Part shown: positions 6,026-12,177 of the stretch, piece after piece
Layout of the letters: every line of letters begins with the position of its first letter
How positions within the stretch are numbered: position 1 is the stretch's first letter
NCBI GenBank assembly: GCA_007118445.1
Contig: SKRP01000115.1
Span: 1-12,177, forward strand
Length of the DNA: 12,177 nt
Reading direction: 5' to 3'
DNA from: Natronohydrobacter sp.
GTDB lineage: Bacteria > Pseudomonadota > Alphaproteobacteria > Rhodobacterales > Rhodobacteraceae
Program-made: the position numbers and the translations under genes
The notes under the pieces: model-generated
What the model saw: the letters and a program-made list of their open reading frames with translations, nothing else
Databases searched by the model: none
Told to the model about the DNA's origin: nothing

Positions 6026-6835
6026 TCAATGCGCAGGCACGGCCACCGGGTCGAGCAGCGTGCGCCCGCCATCGATGGTGATGATCTGCCCGGTCATGAA
6101 GGCCGCTGCATCTGATGCCAGAAACTGCACGGCCTCTGCCGCTTCCGACGCGGCCCCGATCCGCCCCATCGGGGTCTGACGAATGATCGTGTCGCGATAA
6201 TCATCGTGGCTCTGCATCTGATCCTTCAGATTGGCGCTCATCACCGATCCCAGCGCAACCCCGTTGATCCGGATGCGGTGATTCGCAAAGGCTACTGCCA
6301 TCGAGCGCGTCATCTGATCGAGCGCCGCCGAGGCAATGGAATAGGCCATCAGTTCCGGCTGCGTGCGCCGCGCGGCAATCGAGGACAGGTTCACGATCGA
6401 ACCGATGGCATGTTTGCGCGCGTCTGTCCCCTCGGCCTGCGCGATCATCCTCTTGGCCACCACCTGCGACAGTTTCAGGCTGGTCAGCAGATTCTGCTGC
6501 AGCGCTTCATGCACCGCATCGCTCTGATCATCCAGCGGTGCCGAGGCGATGCAGGAACGCGTCGCATTGATCAGGATATCCACCTGATCATAGGCATCCA
6601 CTGTCGCCGACAGCAGATTGGCAATGGTCAGCCGCTCGCGCAGATCGCCCGCAAAGAAAATCGCGTGCTCCTCCGGCCCCGAGAGCGTCGCCACCTCGGA
6701 TTTCAGCTTGGATTCGTCGCGGTCGGCCAGCACCACATTCGCGCCCTGCGCCACGAAATGCCGCGCAATCGCCAGACCCACGCCATTGGCGGCCCCGGTC
6801 ACGATGGCGGTCTTGCCTGCGATGGAATAGCTCAT
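6026..6835 (-). CDS. Short-chain dehydrogenase/reductase-like protein lacking the catalytic lysine
   Basis: A 269-residue Rossmann-fold protein of the SDR superfamily, normal in length for classical SDRs. The nucleotide-binding motif TGAANGVG is at 13-20, followed by LADRD (36-40) after the second strand and D64, which should contact the adenine. The usual NNAG motif is altered to INATRS (89-94). The catalytic serine is S152 in NLSS and the tyrosine is Y165, 13 residues later as normal. The YxxxK motif reads YSIAS, so the lysine is replaced by S169. The C-terminus has GQIITIDGG, typical of the family. The fold and cofactor site look intact, but the reaction may be lost or changed, so substrate and activity are unassigned. 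AAGGA lies 8 bases before the ATG. It is the last gene of the clpS operon, 11 bases after the methyltransferase stop. Confidence 0.88.
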   Translation of the reverse strand: MSYSIAGKTAIVTGAANGVGLAIARHFVAQGANVVLADRDESKLKSEVATLSGPEEHAIFFAGDLRERLTIANLLSATVDAYDQVDILINATRSCIASAPLDDQSDAVHEALQQNLLTSLKLSQVVAKRMIAQAEGTDARKHAIGSIVNLSSIAARRTQPELMAYSIASAALDQMTRSMAVAFANHRIRINGVALGSVMSANLKDQMQSHDDYRDTIIRQTPMGRIGAASEAAEAVQFLASDAAAFMTGQIITIDGGRTLLDPVAVPAH

Positions 6836-6846
6836 CTTGCTGATCC

Positions 6847-7890
6847 TTACCTGCGGGTGCCGGTTGGCGCGGTTTTTCTCGGGCCACTGGCCTGCCAGAC
6901 ACGGAAAGCCGGTGTCTCGGCCAGCACATCCACACGCCGAAACAGCCGCTCCAGCGTGTCAGCATAGGGCAGATGGCGATTGGCCACCATCCAGAGCGTG
7001 CCACGCACCCCCAGCATCCGCGCCGCATTGGCGATAAAGCCCATCCCCAGCGCAGGTTGCGCGCTGCGCCCGGTGTGGAAGGGCGGGTTCATCACGATCC
7101 CGCCCAGCGACACAGGCAGAGCGCAACTTGTCGCATCCGCCCAGTGAAACTGCGCCCGCGCATCCGTGATATTGCCGCGCGCCAGATCCAGCGCCTGCGC
7201 CTCGGCCTCGACCAGATGCATCTCGGCCACGCCCTTGCGCGCCAGACAGGCCGCCGCGAGATACCCCCAGCCCGCGCCCAGATCGCCCATGCGTTCGGGC
7301 AGGGACTCGGGCAGCGCGCGCGCCAGCAGCGCTGAGCCGGGATCCACCCCATCGGCGGAAAACACCCCCGGCAGCGTCTGAAACGCGCCAAGATCGGGGT
7401 CCGGGACTGTCGCGACCTGCGCCGCCCAGTCGCTGAAATCCGCCCCCCCCGGCGTGAACCAGAACAGCTTGCCATGCGCTTTCGACACAGGCTCTGCGAC
7501 CTTGACCCGCGCGCGCAGCGCTTTCAGCACGGCCTCGACCCCATAGGTTTTCTGCCCGTCCACCAGCACCAGCTGCGCGCCTTGCGCCACGGCCTCTGCA
7601 ATCAGCGCCAGCCCTTCGGCCTTGGCGCGTGGCAGGCAGATCAGCGCTGTGGGGGCCGGGGCGGGGGCGGTGCCGACCCGCCAGCCCATCTGCGCCAGCG
7701 CGTCATGATCGGGCCGGAACCCCTGCACCATCTGCACGCGGCCCGGATCGAGCAGCGCAAAATCCTCGCCCGCGCGGGGGCGGTAGACAGTGACCGGCCC
7801 GTCCGGCAGCGCCAGCCCGGCCCCAAAGGCCAAGGCCAGCCGCGCCGTGCGCGGGGCGGGGTCATGATAGATCACATTCATCAGGGTCAT
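6847..7890 (-). CDS. rsmC: RsmC-type class I SAM-dependent methyltransferase (probable 16S rRNA guanine-N2)
   Basis: A 347-residue protein with the two-domain layout of RsmC/RlmG. A degenerate N-terminal methyltransferase-like half (about 1-165) leads to the active C-terminal half. The latter begins with PGVFSADGVDPGSALL (165-180), a segment typical of this family. The SAM-binding loop is DLGAGWGY at 193-200 and the catalytic NPPF motif is at 258-261, the signature of N2-guanine and N6-adenine methyltransferases. By family, RsmC makes m2G1207 in 16S rRNA; RlmG (23S) is the main alternative. The start could be 7890 or the ATG at 7881; neither has a strong ribosome site, so translation is probably coupled to clpS, whose stop lies 17 bases upstream. 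The SDR-like gene follows after 11 bases. Confidence 0.85.
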   Translation of the reverse strand: MTLMNVIYHDPAPRTARLALAFGAGLALPDGPVTVYRPRAGEDFALLDPGRVQMVQGFRPDHDALAQMGWRVGTAPAPAPTALICLPRAKAEGLALIAEAVAQGAQLVLVDGQKTYGVEAVLKALRARVKVAEPVSKAHGKLFWFTPGGADFSDWAAQVATVPDPDLGAFQTLPGVFSADGVDPGSALLARALPESLPERMGDLGAGWGYLAAACLARKGVAEMHLVEAEAQALDLARGNITDARAQFHWADATSCALPVSLGGIVMNPPFHTGRSAQPALGMGFIANAARMLGVRGTLWMVANRHLPYADTLERLFRRVDVLAETPAFRVWQASGPRKTAPTGTRR

Positions 7891-7894
7891 GCGG

Positions 7895-7908
7895 GGCGCA
7901 GCTGCGCC
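7895..7908. repeat. Perfect 14-bp palindrome between clpS and rsmC
   Basis: GGCGCAGCTGCGCC is a perfect palindrome occupying most of the 17-base gap and ending on the last base of the clpS stop codon. In RNA it makes at most a 5-bp hairpin with a 4-base loop, just before the rsmC start. It may affect coupling of the two genes or be a chance GC-rich palindrome. Confidence 0.45.
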
Positions 7909-8258
7909 TATTCCTTTTCCAGCGTGCATTGCAGCGGATGTTGATGACGGCGCGCGAAATCCATGACCTGCGCGACCTTGGTTTCGGCGACCTCGTAAGA
8001 AAAGACACCGACAACAGCCACCCCTTTCTTATGCACGGTCAGCATGATGTCAAAGGCCATCGCATGGGACATGCCGAAAAACCGCTCCAGCACATGGACG
8101 ACGAATTCCATCGGCGTGTAGTCATCATTCAGCAGCATCACCTTGTACATCGGCGGGCGTTGCGTGCGGGTTTTCGGTTTGGTGACGACCGCGCCATCAT
8201 TCGCCGGACCCTCCGGGTCGCGGTCTGACAGGGTGGGTGCGGTCGGCAAGCGTGGCAT
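7908..8258 (-). CDS. clpS: ATP-dependent Clp protease adaptor ClpS
   Basis: The N-degron adaptor that binds proteins with destabilising N-terminal residues and hands them to ClpAP. It has 116 residues, normal with a disordered N-terminal tail of about 35 residues. The core begins PPMYKVMLLNDDYTPMEFVV (35-54), with the NDDYTPM motif at 44-50 that shapes the substrate pocket. It continues through FFGMSHAMAFDIMLTVHKKGVA, with the H76-K-K-G turn, and ends with the QHPLQCTLEKE segment. The ATG at 8258 has GAGG a few bases upstream; a longer frame upstream shows no ClpS sequence. It is the first gene of an operon with rsmC and the SDR-like gene. clpA, often adjacent in other genomes, is not here. 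Identification is secure. Confidence 0.96.
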   Translation of the reverse strand: MPRLPTAPTLSDRDPEGPANDGAVVTKPKTRTQRPPMYKVMLLNDDYTPMEFVVHVLERFFGMSHAMAFDIMLTVHKKGVAVVGVFSYEVAETKVAQVMDFARRHQHPLQCTLEKE

Positions 8259-8296
8259 GGGCCCTCTTCGCTGGCTGGATTTCTGCTGTTCTGTGC

Positions 8297-8324
8297 AATA
8301 TAGCGTAACCCGCACGGCTGAAAA
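8297..8324 (-). promoter_or_regulatory. Candidate promoter of the clpS operon
   Basis: On the minus strand TTTTCA (plus 8319-8324, 4 of 6 to the -35 box) lies 16 bases from TATATT (plus 8297-8302, 5 of 6 to the -10 box). Transcription would start near 8290, giving a leader of about 32 bases before clpS. The gap 8259-8363 also has to hold the promoter of the divergent HAD gene, for which I see no clear boxes. Confidence 0.5.
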
Positions 8325-8363
8325 GACCTGTCTGCATCGACAATTCCGCGAAAGCCCCCGCAC

Positions 8364-9068
8364 ATGACCCGGATCACCACCATTGGCTTCGATGCAGATG
8401 ACACGCTCTGGCATAATGAGCGCTTCTTTCGCATGACGCAGGATCATTTCGCCACCCTGCTCGCCGATTACACGGATCGCGACACGCTGATGGCGCGGCT
8501 CCTTGATGCAGAGCGGCGAAATCTGGGCCAGTATGGTTTCGGCGTGAAGGGCTTCGTGCTGTCGATGATCGAAACCGCCATCGAGGTGACAGAGGAACGC
8601 GTGCCCGCAAGCGTGATCGCCGAATTGCTCGCCGCAGGGCAAGAGATGCTGCGCCACCCGATCGAGCTACTGCCCCATGCGCGAGACGCGATTGCGGCGC
8701 TTGCCCCCTCGCACCGGCTGGTGCTGATCACCAAGGGCGACCTGCTGGATCAGGAGCGCAAACTCGCGCAATCGGGTCTGGGCGAGATGTTCGACGCGGT
8801 CGAGATCGTCTCGGACAAGACCCCGCCCGTCTATGCCGGGATCTTCGCGCGCCATGGCGAAGGGCCGGAAGCGGCGCTGATGGTGGGCAATTCGATGCGC
8901 TCGGATGTGATCCCGCCGATCATGGCGGGCGGTTGGGGCGTGCATGTGCCGCATGGGCTGGAATGGGAAATCGAATATGCCGAAGCCCCGGTGCTACATC
9001 CGCGATATCGCCAGCTTGCTGATCTCGGCGATCTGCCCGATCTGGTCGGCTGGATCGACGGCAGCTGA
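8364..9068 (+). CDS. HAD-superfamily hydrolase (probable phosphatase)
   Basis: A 234-residue haloacid-dehalogenase-fold protein. Motif I is FDADDTLW with the nucleophile D10 and acid/base D12. Motif II is LITKG with T123. The lysine of motif III is K152 in SDKTPP, or less likely K133. Motif IV is GNSMRSD (175-181) with the magnesium ligand D181. A helical cap (about 17-95) sits between motifs I and II, so it is a C1-cap phosphatase of the kind that acts on small phosphorylated metabolites. The substrate cannot be read from the sequence. The ATG has no strong ribosome site. It is transcribed divergently from clpS, ends facing the BCCT-type transporter gene, and is probably a single-gene unit. 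Confidence 0.88.
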   Translation: MTRITTIGFDADDTLWHNERFFRMTQDHFATLLADYTDRDTLMARLLDAERRNLGQYGFGVKGFVLSMIETAIEVTEERVPASVIAELLAAGQEMLRHPIELLPHARDAIAALAPSHRLVLITKGDLLDQERKLAQSGLGEMFDAVEIVSDKTPPVYAGIFARHGEGPEAALMVGNSMRSDVIPPIMAGGWGVHVPHGLEWEIEYAEAPVLHPRYRQLADLGDLPDLVGWIDGS

Positions 9069-9094
9069 ACCGCGTAAGGGGAGTGCCACAGCTT

Positions 9095-9119
9095 GGGACC
9101 GCCCGGTTCGGGCAGTCCC
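9095..9119. terminator. Bidirectional terminator-like hairpin
   Basis: Arms 9095-9105 (GGGACCGCCCG) and 9109-9119 (CGGGCAGTCCC) pair at 10 of 11 positions around a 3-base loop. It lies in the 69-base gap between the convergent stops of the HAD hydrolase and the transporter. There is no strong T-run on either side, so termination is inferred from position and stem strength. Confidence 0.6.
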
Positions 9120-9137
9120 GGTATTACAGCTTCCGCG

Positions 9138-10277
9138 CTACAGATCGGCCAACCGCCCACGGCGCATCACGATCAGCGCATAGGACGCCGCATAGATCGC
9201 CACCACCACGAGCCCGACCCAGTGGATCTCGAACGGGGTGAAGAAATAGGCCCCGACCAGTCCCAGCTGCAGGATGAAATGCAGCGGATAATAGCCGCGA
9301 TCCCCCAGGCTGGTGCGGGTCCAGCCCAGATTGGCCGAATAGAGCCGGATCAGGCTGTCCAGCGAGTTGATCACGAAGACGATCCCCACGCTGATCATGA
9401 ACCAGTTCAGCCAGACCGGGATTTCGATTGCGTTCTGGTGATAGATGAACAGCACGCTGAACCACAGCCCGATGGGGATGGCAGGCAGGAACACCATGGC
9501 CAGCGCCAGCTGCCACAGTGGCAGGCCATTGACGAAACGCGCCACGAACTGGCCGATCATCAGGCTCCAGGCGAACCACCAGAAAAGGTAGAATTCGTGA
9601 TAATCCGAAATCGGCGTGGCGAAACGGTGAAGATGCGCGAAATAGTCGCTGAGCAGACCCAGATTGACGAACAGCGCATCGAATCCGATCCCGCTATAGG
9701 CAAAGGCCACCACCGCCAGCGCCGTGAAGGCCAGCACGCCGAAACCGTAGGTCGAGACGATAGCCAGCCATTTCATCACCCGCAGATCGCCCGATGAGGT
9801 CACGGCAAAGGCAATCACGCCAATCGCGATCATCCAGATTACGGCCTGAGACAATTCGGGGGCATAGCCCGGCAGATTGATCATGAACAGATAGCAGGTA
9901 AAGGCGCAGGTCGCGATGATCGTCAGATTGTAGACCCATTTGATCACGCCGATCTCGAAGAGTTTCAGCCGGGGCTCCAGCGCGACGAAATAGACGGTCG
10001 TCACGAAATACATCAGCCAGACCAGCGGCCCCCACATGCCGAACTCGACGGCGAGCGCGTTGGAAAAATCATAGACCGGATCGGCCTCATAGACCGGGAA
10101 CTCGGACAGGGGCAGCATCACCAGTCCCATGTCCAGACCTGCTGTGAACAACAATGCGATCAGCGTCAGCAGACCCACAGGTGTTTCCCCCTGCACCTTG
10201 AGCCGTGGCCATCGCAACAGCACGAAGAGTGCGCAGGCCAGAACGCTGAGATAGGCAATGGTGATGATCAATGTCAT
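9138..10277 (-). CDS. Compact BCCT-family transporter (betaine/choline/carnitine type)
   Basis: A very hydrophobic 379-residue inner-membrane protein with about ten helices. It matches the BCCT family at several points. AGLDMGLVMLPLSE (46-59) corresponds to the glycine-rich TM3 motif (GMGIG in BetP), with aspartate D49 in the middle. MWGPLVWLMY (81-90) has W82, W87 and Y90 at the spacing of BetP W189, W194 and Y197. YHEFYLFWWFAWS (226-238) has W233, W234 and W237 like BetP W373, W374 and W377. VINSLDS (302-308) resembles the conserved TM10 segment. The aromatic cage for a trimethylammonium group is therefore present, so a betaine- or choline-like substrate is likely. It is much shorter than usual BCCT proteins (about 500-680 residues), with little before TM3. 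GGAGG lies 8 bases before the ATG at 10277; a longer frame to 10415 is non-homologous. Confidence 0.85.
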   Translation of the reverse strand: MTLIITIAYLSVLACALFVLLRWPRLKVQGETPVGLLTLIALLFTAGLDMGLVMLPLSEFPVYEADPVYDFSNALAVEFGMWGPLVWLMYFVTTVYFVALEPRLKLFEIGVIKWVYNLTIIATCAFTCYLFMINLPGYAPELSQAVIWMIAIGVIAFAVTSSGDLRVMKWLAIVSTYGFGVLAFTALAVVAFAYSGIGFDALFVNLGLLSDYFAHLHRFATPISDYHEFYLFWWFAWSLMIGQFVARFVNGLPLWQLALAMVFLPAIPIGLWFSVLFIYHQNAIEIPVWLNWFMISVGIVFVINSLDSLIRLYSANLGWTRTSLGDRGYYPLHFILQLGLVGAYFFTPFEIHWVGLVVVAIYAASYALIVMRRGRLADL

Positions 10278-10396
10278 CCGGGTCTCCTCCCCTTGGATAT
10301 CATCTGTCCAGGACATATCAGCCCTGTCGGCTTTCATCTTCTTGCATAGACCGATGCAGGCATCTGCAACAGGAGCAGGCACCGGGCGATTGTTGA

Positions 10397-10412
10397 TTGA
10401 CTGATCAGTCAA
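10397..10412. promoter_or_regulatory. Perfect 16-bp palindrome, probable TetR/BetI-type operator
   Basis: TTGACTGATCAGTCAA is a perfect palindrome 120 bases upstream of the transporter start. The form with TTGA at the ends and a short centre is typical of operators for TetR-family repressors such as BetI. It is extended by nested partial repeats: TTGTTGA at 10390-10396 mirrors TCAACAA at 10409-10415. The likely target is the BCCT transporter, whose substrate class fits BetI-type control. No regulator gene is in the window. Confidence 0.6.
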
Positions 10413-10751
10413 CAAAAATCAACCTTTTTCTGCCGGATCGCCCGATCAGCTGCGCGAACTGCGTCGTGTCGTGCCGTGTCCGACAGGAACAGGGCGCTGA
10501 CATCCGGTATGAGTCGTCAGGCCCGGCAGTGCGGCGCGGTTGCGCGATGCGCGCTGGCAGGGTCCGGCATGTCAGCCCCCGGCCTGGCCCGGACCGAAGC
10601 CCCCGGTCGCACAGGCGCAAAGAAATCTGCGCTTATGCTGGACATGCCCCCCCTCCACTGGGGTCTATCTGGTGGTCAGCCGCCGTCACGCACGCTATAG
10701 CTAGCACCCCGCCGCGTGAAGAACGCCCTGAAACATACTGTAAATTCTTGC

Positions 10752-10780
10752 TTTTCCTGTTCTGACTCTCATGCTATCCT
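10752..10780 (+). promoter_or_regulatory. Candidate promoter of the D-alanyl-D-alanine carboxypeptidase gene
   Basis: TTTTCC (10752-10757, 3 of 6) is followed after 17 bases by TATCCT (10775-10780, 4 of 6), which is preceded by TGC as an extended -10 element. Transcription would start near 10787, leaving a leader of about 48 bases. The surrounding 10730-10815 stretch is locally AT-rich compared with the window, as promoters often are. Confidence 0.4.
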
Positions 10781-10834
10781 TTCACTGAGCAGTTGATCCG
10801 CACAAAAAACAGCGGGCAGAAACAGAGGCACGGA

Positions 10835-12177
10835 ATGCAGGCGCACCCCATGCGATCGATTCGCCATGCCCTGGCGATATTGTCACTATTCTGCGCGCTG
10901 GCCCTTGCAGGCACAGCCCATGCGGCCCCTTACGCAGCGCTTGTGATGGATGCCCGGAATGGCGAGGTGATTTTCGCGCGCAACCATGACACCCGCCTGC
11001 ACCCCGCGTCGCTGACCAAGATGATGACGCTCTATGTCGCTTTCGAGGCGGTCAAACATGGAGAGGTCACGCTGGACACGCAATTCACCGTCAGTCGCCG
11101 TGCGACCGGCACGACCTGTGTCTGCCTTGGTCTGCGGCCCGGGCAGCGTATCTCGCTGCGCTACCTGCTGCGCGCGGCGGCCCTGCGCTCGGCCAATGAT
11201 GCGAGTGTCGTGATCGCCGAAGGAATATCCGGCTCGGTCGAGGCATTTGCCGAACGCATGACCCGCACCGCCCGCGCGATGGGCATGTCCAATACCACAT
11301 TCCGCAACCCGCATGGGCTGACACAGGCCGGGCATGTGTCGACGGCGCGGGACATGACCATTCTCGGGCGGCAGCTTTATTTCGATTATCCGCAATACTT
11401 TAACATGTTCTCGCGTCGCAGCGATCATGCCGGTGTCGCGACGGTGCCGAACACCAATCGCCGTTTCCTCGATGCCTATAGCGGCGCAGACGGGATCAAG
11501 ACCGGCTTTACCCGCGCGGCCGGGTTCAATCTGACGGCCTCGGCCAAGCGTGGCAACAAGCATATCATCGCCACCATGTTCGGCGGCACATCCTCAGCGG
11601 CGCGCAATGCCCATGTCGCCGAGTTGATGGATATCGGCTTCAGCCGCGCGCCCAACCGTGTCGCCACCCGCGCTCCGCGCACCCCGGCCTATCAGGGGTC
11701 GGGCGGAACGGCTGTGGCCTCGGCCGCGCCGCGCTCGACGGCCAATGACAATGCGGCACATGCCGAACCCGGTGGATCGGCGAAAACCATCCGCCTGCAG
11801 CGCGCCGTGCGAAAAAGCCCGCGCCCAAAACCGCGCCCGGTCGGCGAACCAGAAGAAGATCTGTTGCTGGCCGTGCGTGAAAGCGTTGATACGGCTGTGG
11901 CAGCGCTCGCTGAGCCCGAGCCAGAGCCTGACGCAATGGCACCTGCGGTCCTGCCTGTGACACCGCCGCCGCGTTCCGAGGCAGATTTGTCACCCCCGGA
12001 GCCCAGCCCGGAAGAGTTGATCGCCGAAGCTGTCGCCGCCGGGTTCTCGCTGGCAGAGCCCGAAGAGCGCGCAGCGCTTGACGCGACCGCCGAAGACGCC
12101 GCGTCAGAGGCCATGACCGAGCTTGCGGAAAACCCCGACCCCGACTCCAACTCCGACTCCGGGCCTGACTCCGGGCC
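10835..12177 (+). CDS. D-alanyl-D-alanine carboxypeptidase (penicillin-binding, S11 family), 3' end missing
   Basis: A periplasmic enzyme that removes the terminal D-alanine from peptidoglycan peptides. The 447 visible residues run off the right edge. A signal peptide (1-30, ending AHA) precedes the penicillin-binding domain (about 31-275). Its three active-site motifs are complete: SLTK (S59 nucleophile, K62), SAN (119-121, in LRSANDAS) and KTG (222-224, in DGIKTGFT). Two close cysteines occur in TTCVCLGL (C95, C97). After about residue 275 there is no clear PBP5-type C-terminal domain. Instead a basic, proline-rich stretch (RKSPRPKPRP) leads to a long acidic Pro/Glu/Ala/Asp/Ser-rich tail ending in a D-S repeat. 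In relatives such linkers often lead to a SPOR domain, which would lie beyond the window. GAGG at 10825-10828 is 6 bases before the ATG. Confidence 0.93.
   Translation, partial: MQAHPMRSIRHALAILSLFCALALAGTAHAAPYAALVMDARNGEVIFARNHDTRLHPASLTKMMTLYVAFEAVKHGEVTLDTQFTVSRRATGTTCVCLGLRPGQRISLRYLLRAAALRSANDASVVIAEGISGSVEAFAERMTRTARAMGMSNTTFRNPHGLTQAGHVSTARDMTILGRQLYFDYPQYFNMFSRRSDHAGVATVPNTNRRFLDAYSGADGIKTGFTRAAGFNLTASAKRGNKHIIATMFGGTSSAARNAHVAELMDIGFSRAPNRVATRAPRTPAYQGSGGTAVASAAPRSTANDNAAHAEPGGSAKTIRLQRAVRKSPRPKPRPVGEPEEDLLLAVRESVDTAVAALAEPEPEPDAMAPAVLPVTPPPRSEADLSPPEPSPEELIAEAVAAGFSLAEPEERAALDATAEDAASEAMTELAENPDPDSNSDSGPDSG
12131..12177 (+). repeat. Imperfect hexamer repeat coding for an Asp/Ser/Pro tail
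   Basis: Six-base units of the form RACYCC (AACCCC, GACCCC, GACTCC, AACTCC, GACTCC, with GGGCCT inserted, then GACTCC) run in frame to the window edge. They encode NPDPDSNSDSGPDSG. The unit keeps the frame, so copy number could vary without frameshift. The array may continue past the edge. Confidence 0.7.

Larger units (their letters stand above)
10278..10834. other. 557-base intergenic region between the transporter and the carboxypeptidase
   Basis: The region separates two genes transcribed away from each other and must hold both promoters. I see a perfect 16-bp palindrome at 10397-10412, a candidate carboxypeptidase promoter at 10752-10780, and a 7-bp inverted repeat (10561-10567 with 10589-10595) with a long loop. 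The frame open from 10397 to 10765 on the plus strand gives a protein resembling no family I know, with composition unlike a folded protein. No tRNA or riboswitch is apparent. The middle part (about 10420-10740) appears to hold nothing I can name. Confidence 0.6.

Noticed and set aside
9093..9797. Open plus-strand frame of 234 codons antisense to the transporter
   Set aside because: It is rich in Gln/His/Arg and is a shadow of a gene with clear BCCT motifs.
10366..10373. GCAACAGG shared with the right arm of the senC inverted repeat
   Set aside because: A single 8-mer without the second arm is likely by chance in 12 kb and has no common context.
10278..10415. 46-residue N-terminal extension of the transporter
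   Set aside because: It is hydrophilic and unlike the family; the strong GGAGG site supports the start at 10277.
10397..10765. 122-codon plus-strand frame in the large intergenic gap
   Set aside because: It has no ribosome site and no recognisable domain, with Arg/Pro/Cys-rich composition expected of non-coding GC-rich DNA, and it begins inside the palindromic operator.
10886..11563. 225-codon minus-strand frame across the carboxypeptidase
   Set aside because: It is antisense to a gene with all three penicillin-binding motifs and matches nothing.
1..12177. CRISPR arrays, phage or plasmid modules, toxin-antitoxin or defence systems
   Set aside because: No regularly spaced repeats, integrase, transposase, or paired small toxin/antitoxin-like genes were seen; gene content is ordinary chromosomal.

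Overview
The window looks like a piece of chromosome from an alphaproteobacterium of the order Rhodobacterales. This rests on high G+C, the petA-petB order of the cytochrome bc1 operon, a complete RegB-SenC-RegA redox-sensing locus, and dense, short-spaced operons. No rRNA, tRNA, CRISPR array or transposase gene is visible.

Layout. Positions 1-1654 (minus strand) hold the cytochrome bc1 operon: petA (Rieske protein) followed by petB (cytochrome b, running off the left edge). Upstream on the same strand, 1851-2755 hold a glutathione S-transferase and a small one-span membrane protein, overlapped as ATGA and served by a good candidate promoter. Positions 2856-5606 are the global redox-response locus: regB (histidine kinase, minus) diverges from senC and regA (plus). 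A small cysteine-rich lipoprotein follows regA. It is separated from the next, convergent operon by a hairpin with a GTAG head that looks like a REP element.

Positions 6026-8258 (minus) are an operon-like run: clpS, an RsmC-type rRNA methyltransferase, and a short-chain dehydrogenase-like protein that lacks the catalytic lysine. A HAD hydrolase (8364-9068, plus) diverges from clpS and converges on a compact BCCT-type transporter (9138-10277, minus), with a strong hairpin between the stops. A 557-base gap follows. It carries a perfect 16-bp palindrome of the TetR/BetI operator type. The window ends in a D-alanyl-D-alanine carboxypeptidase with a long disordered acidic/proline-rich tail, cut by the right edge.

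How the genes fit together. RegB/RegA sense quinone and redox state and are known in Rhodobacter to control respiratory and photosynthetic genes, including those for cytochrome bc1. SenC supplies copper for cytochrome oxidase. Having these about 1.2 kb from petABC gathers respiratory-chain structure, assembly and control in one place. The clpS operon (proteolysis, ribosome modification), the transporter and the cell-wall enzyme look like separate transcription units.

I found no convincing wholly new system. The points most worth a second look are the lysine-less SDR, the compact BCCT transporter with a conserved aromatic cage plus an upstream palindromic operator, the REP-like hairpin, the inverted repeat covering the senC ribosome binding site, and the carboxypeptidase tail. 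All promoter calls are by eye and are weak to moderate.
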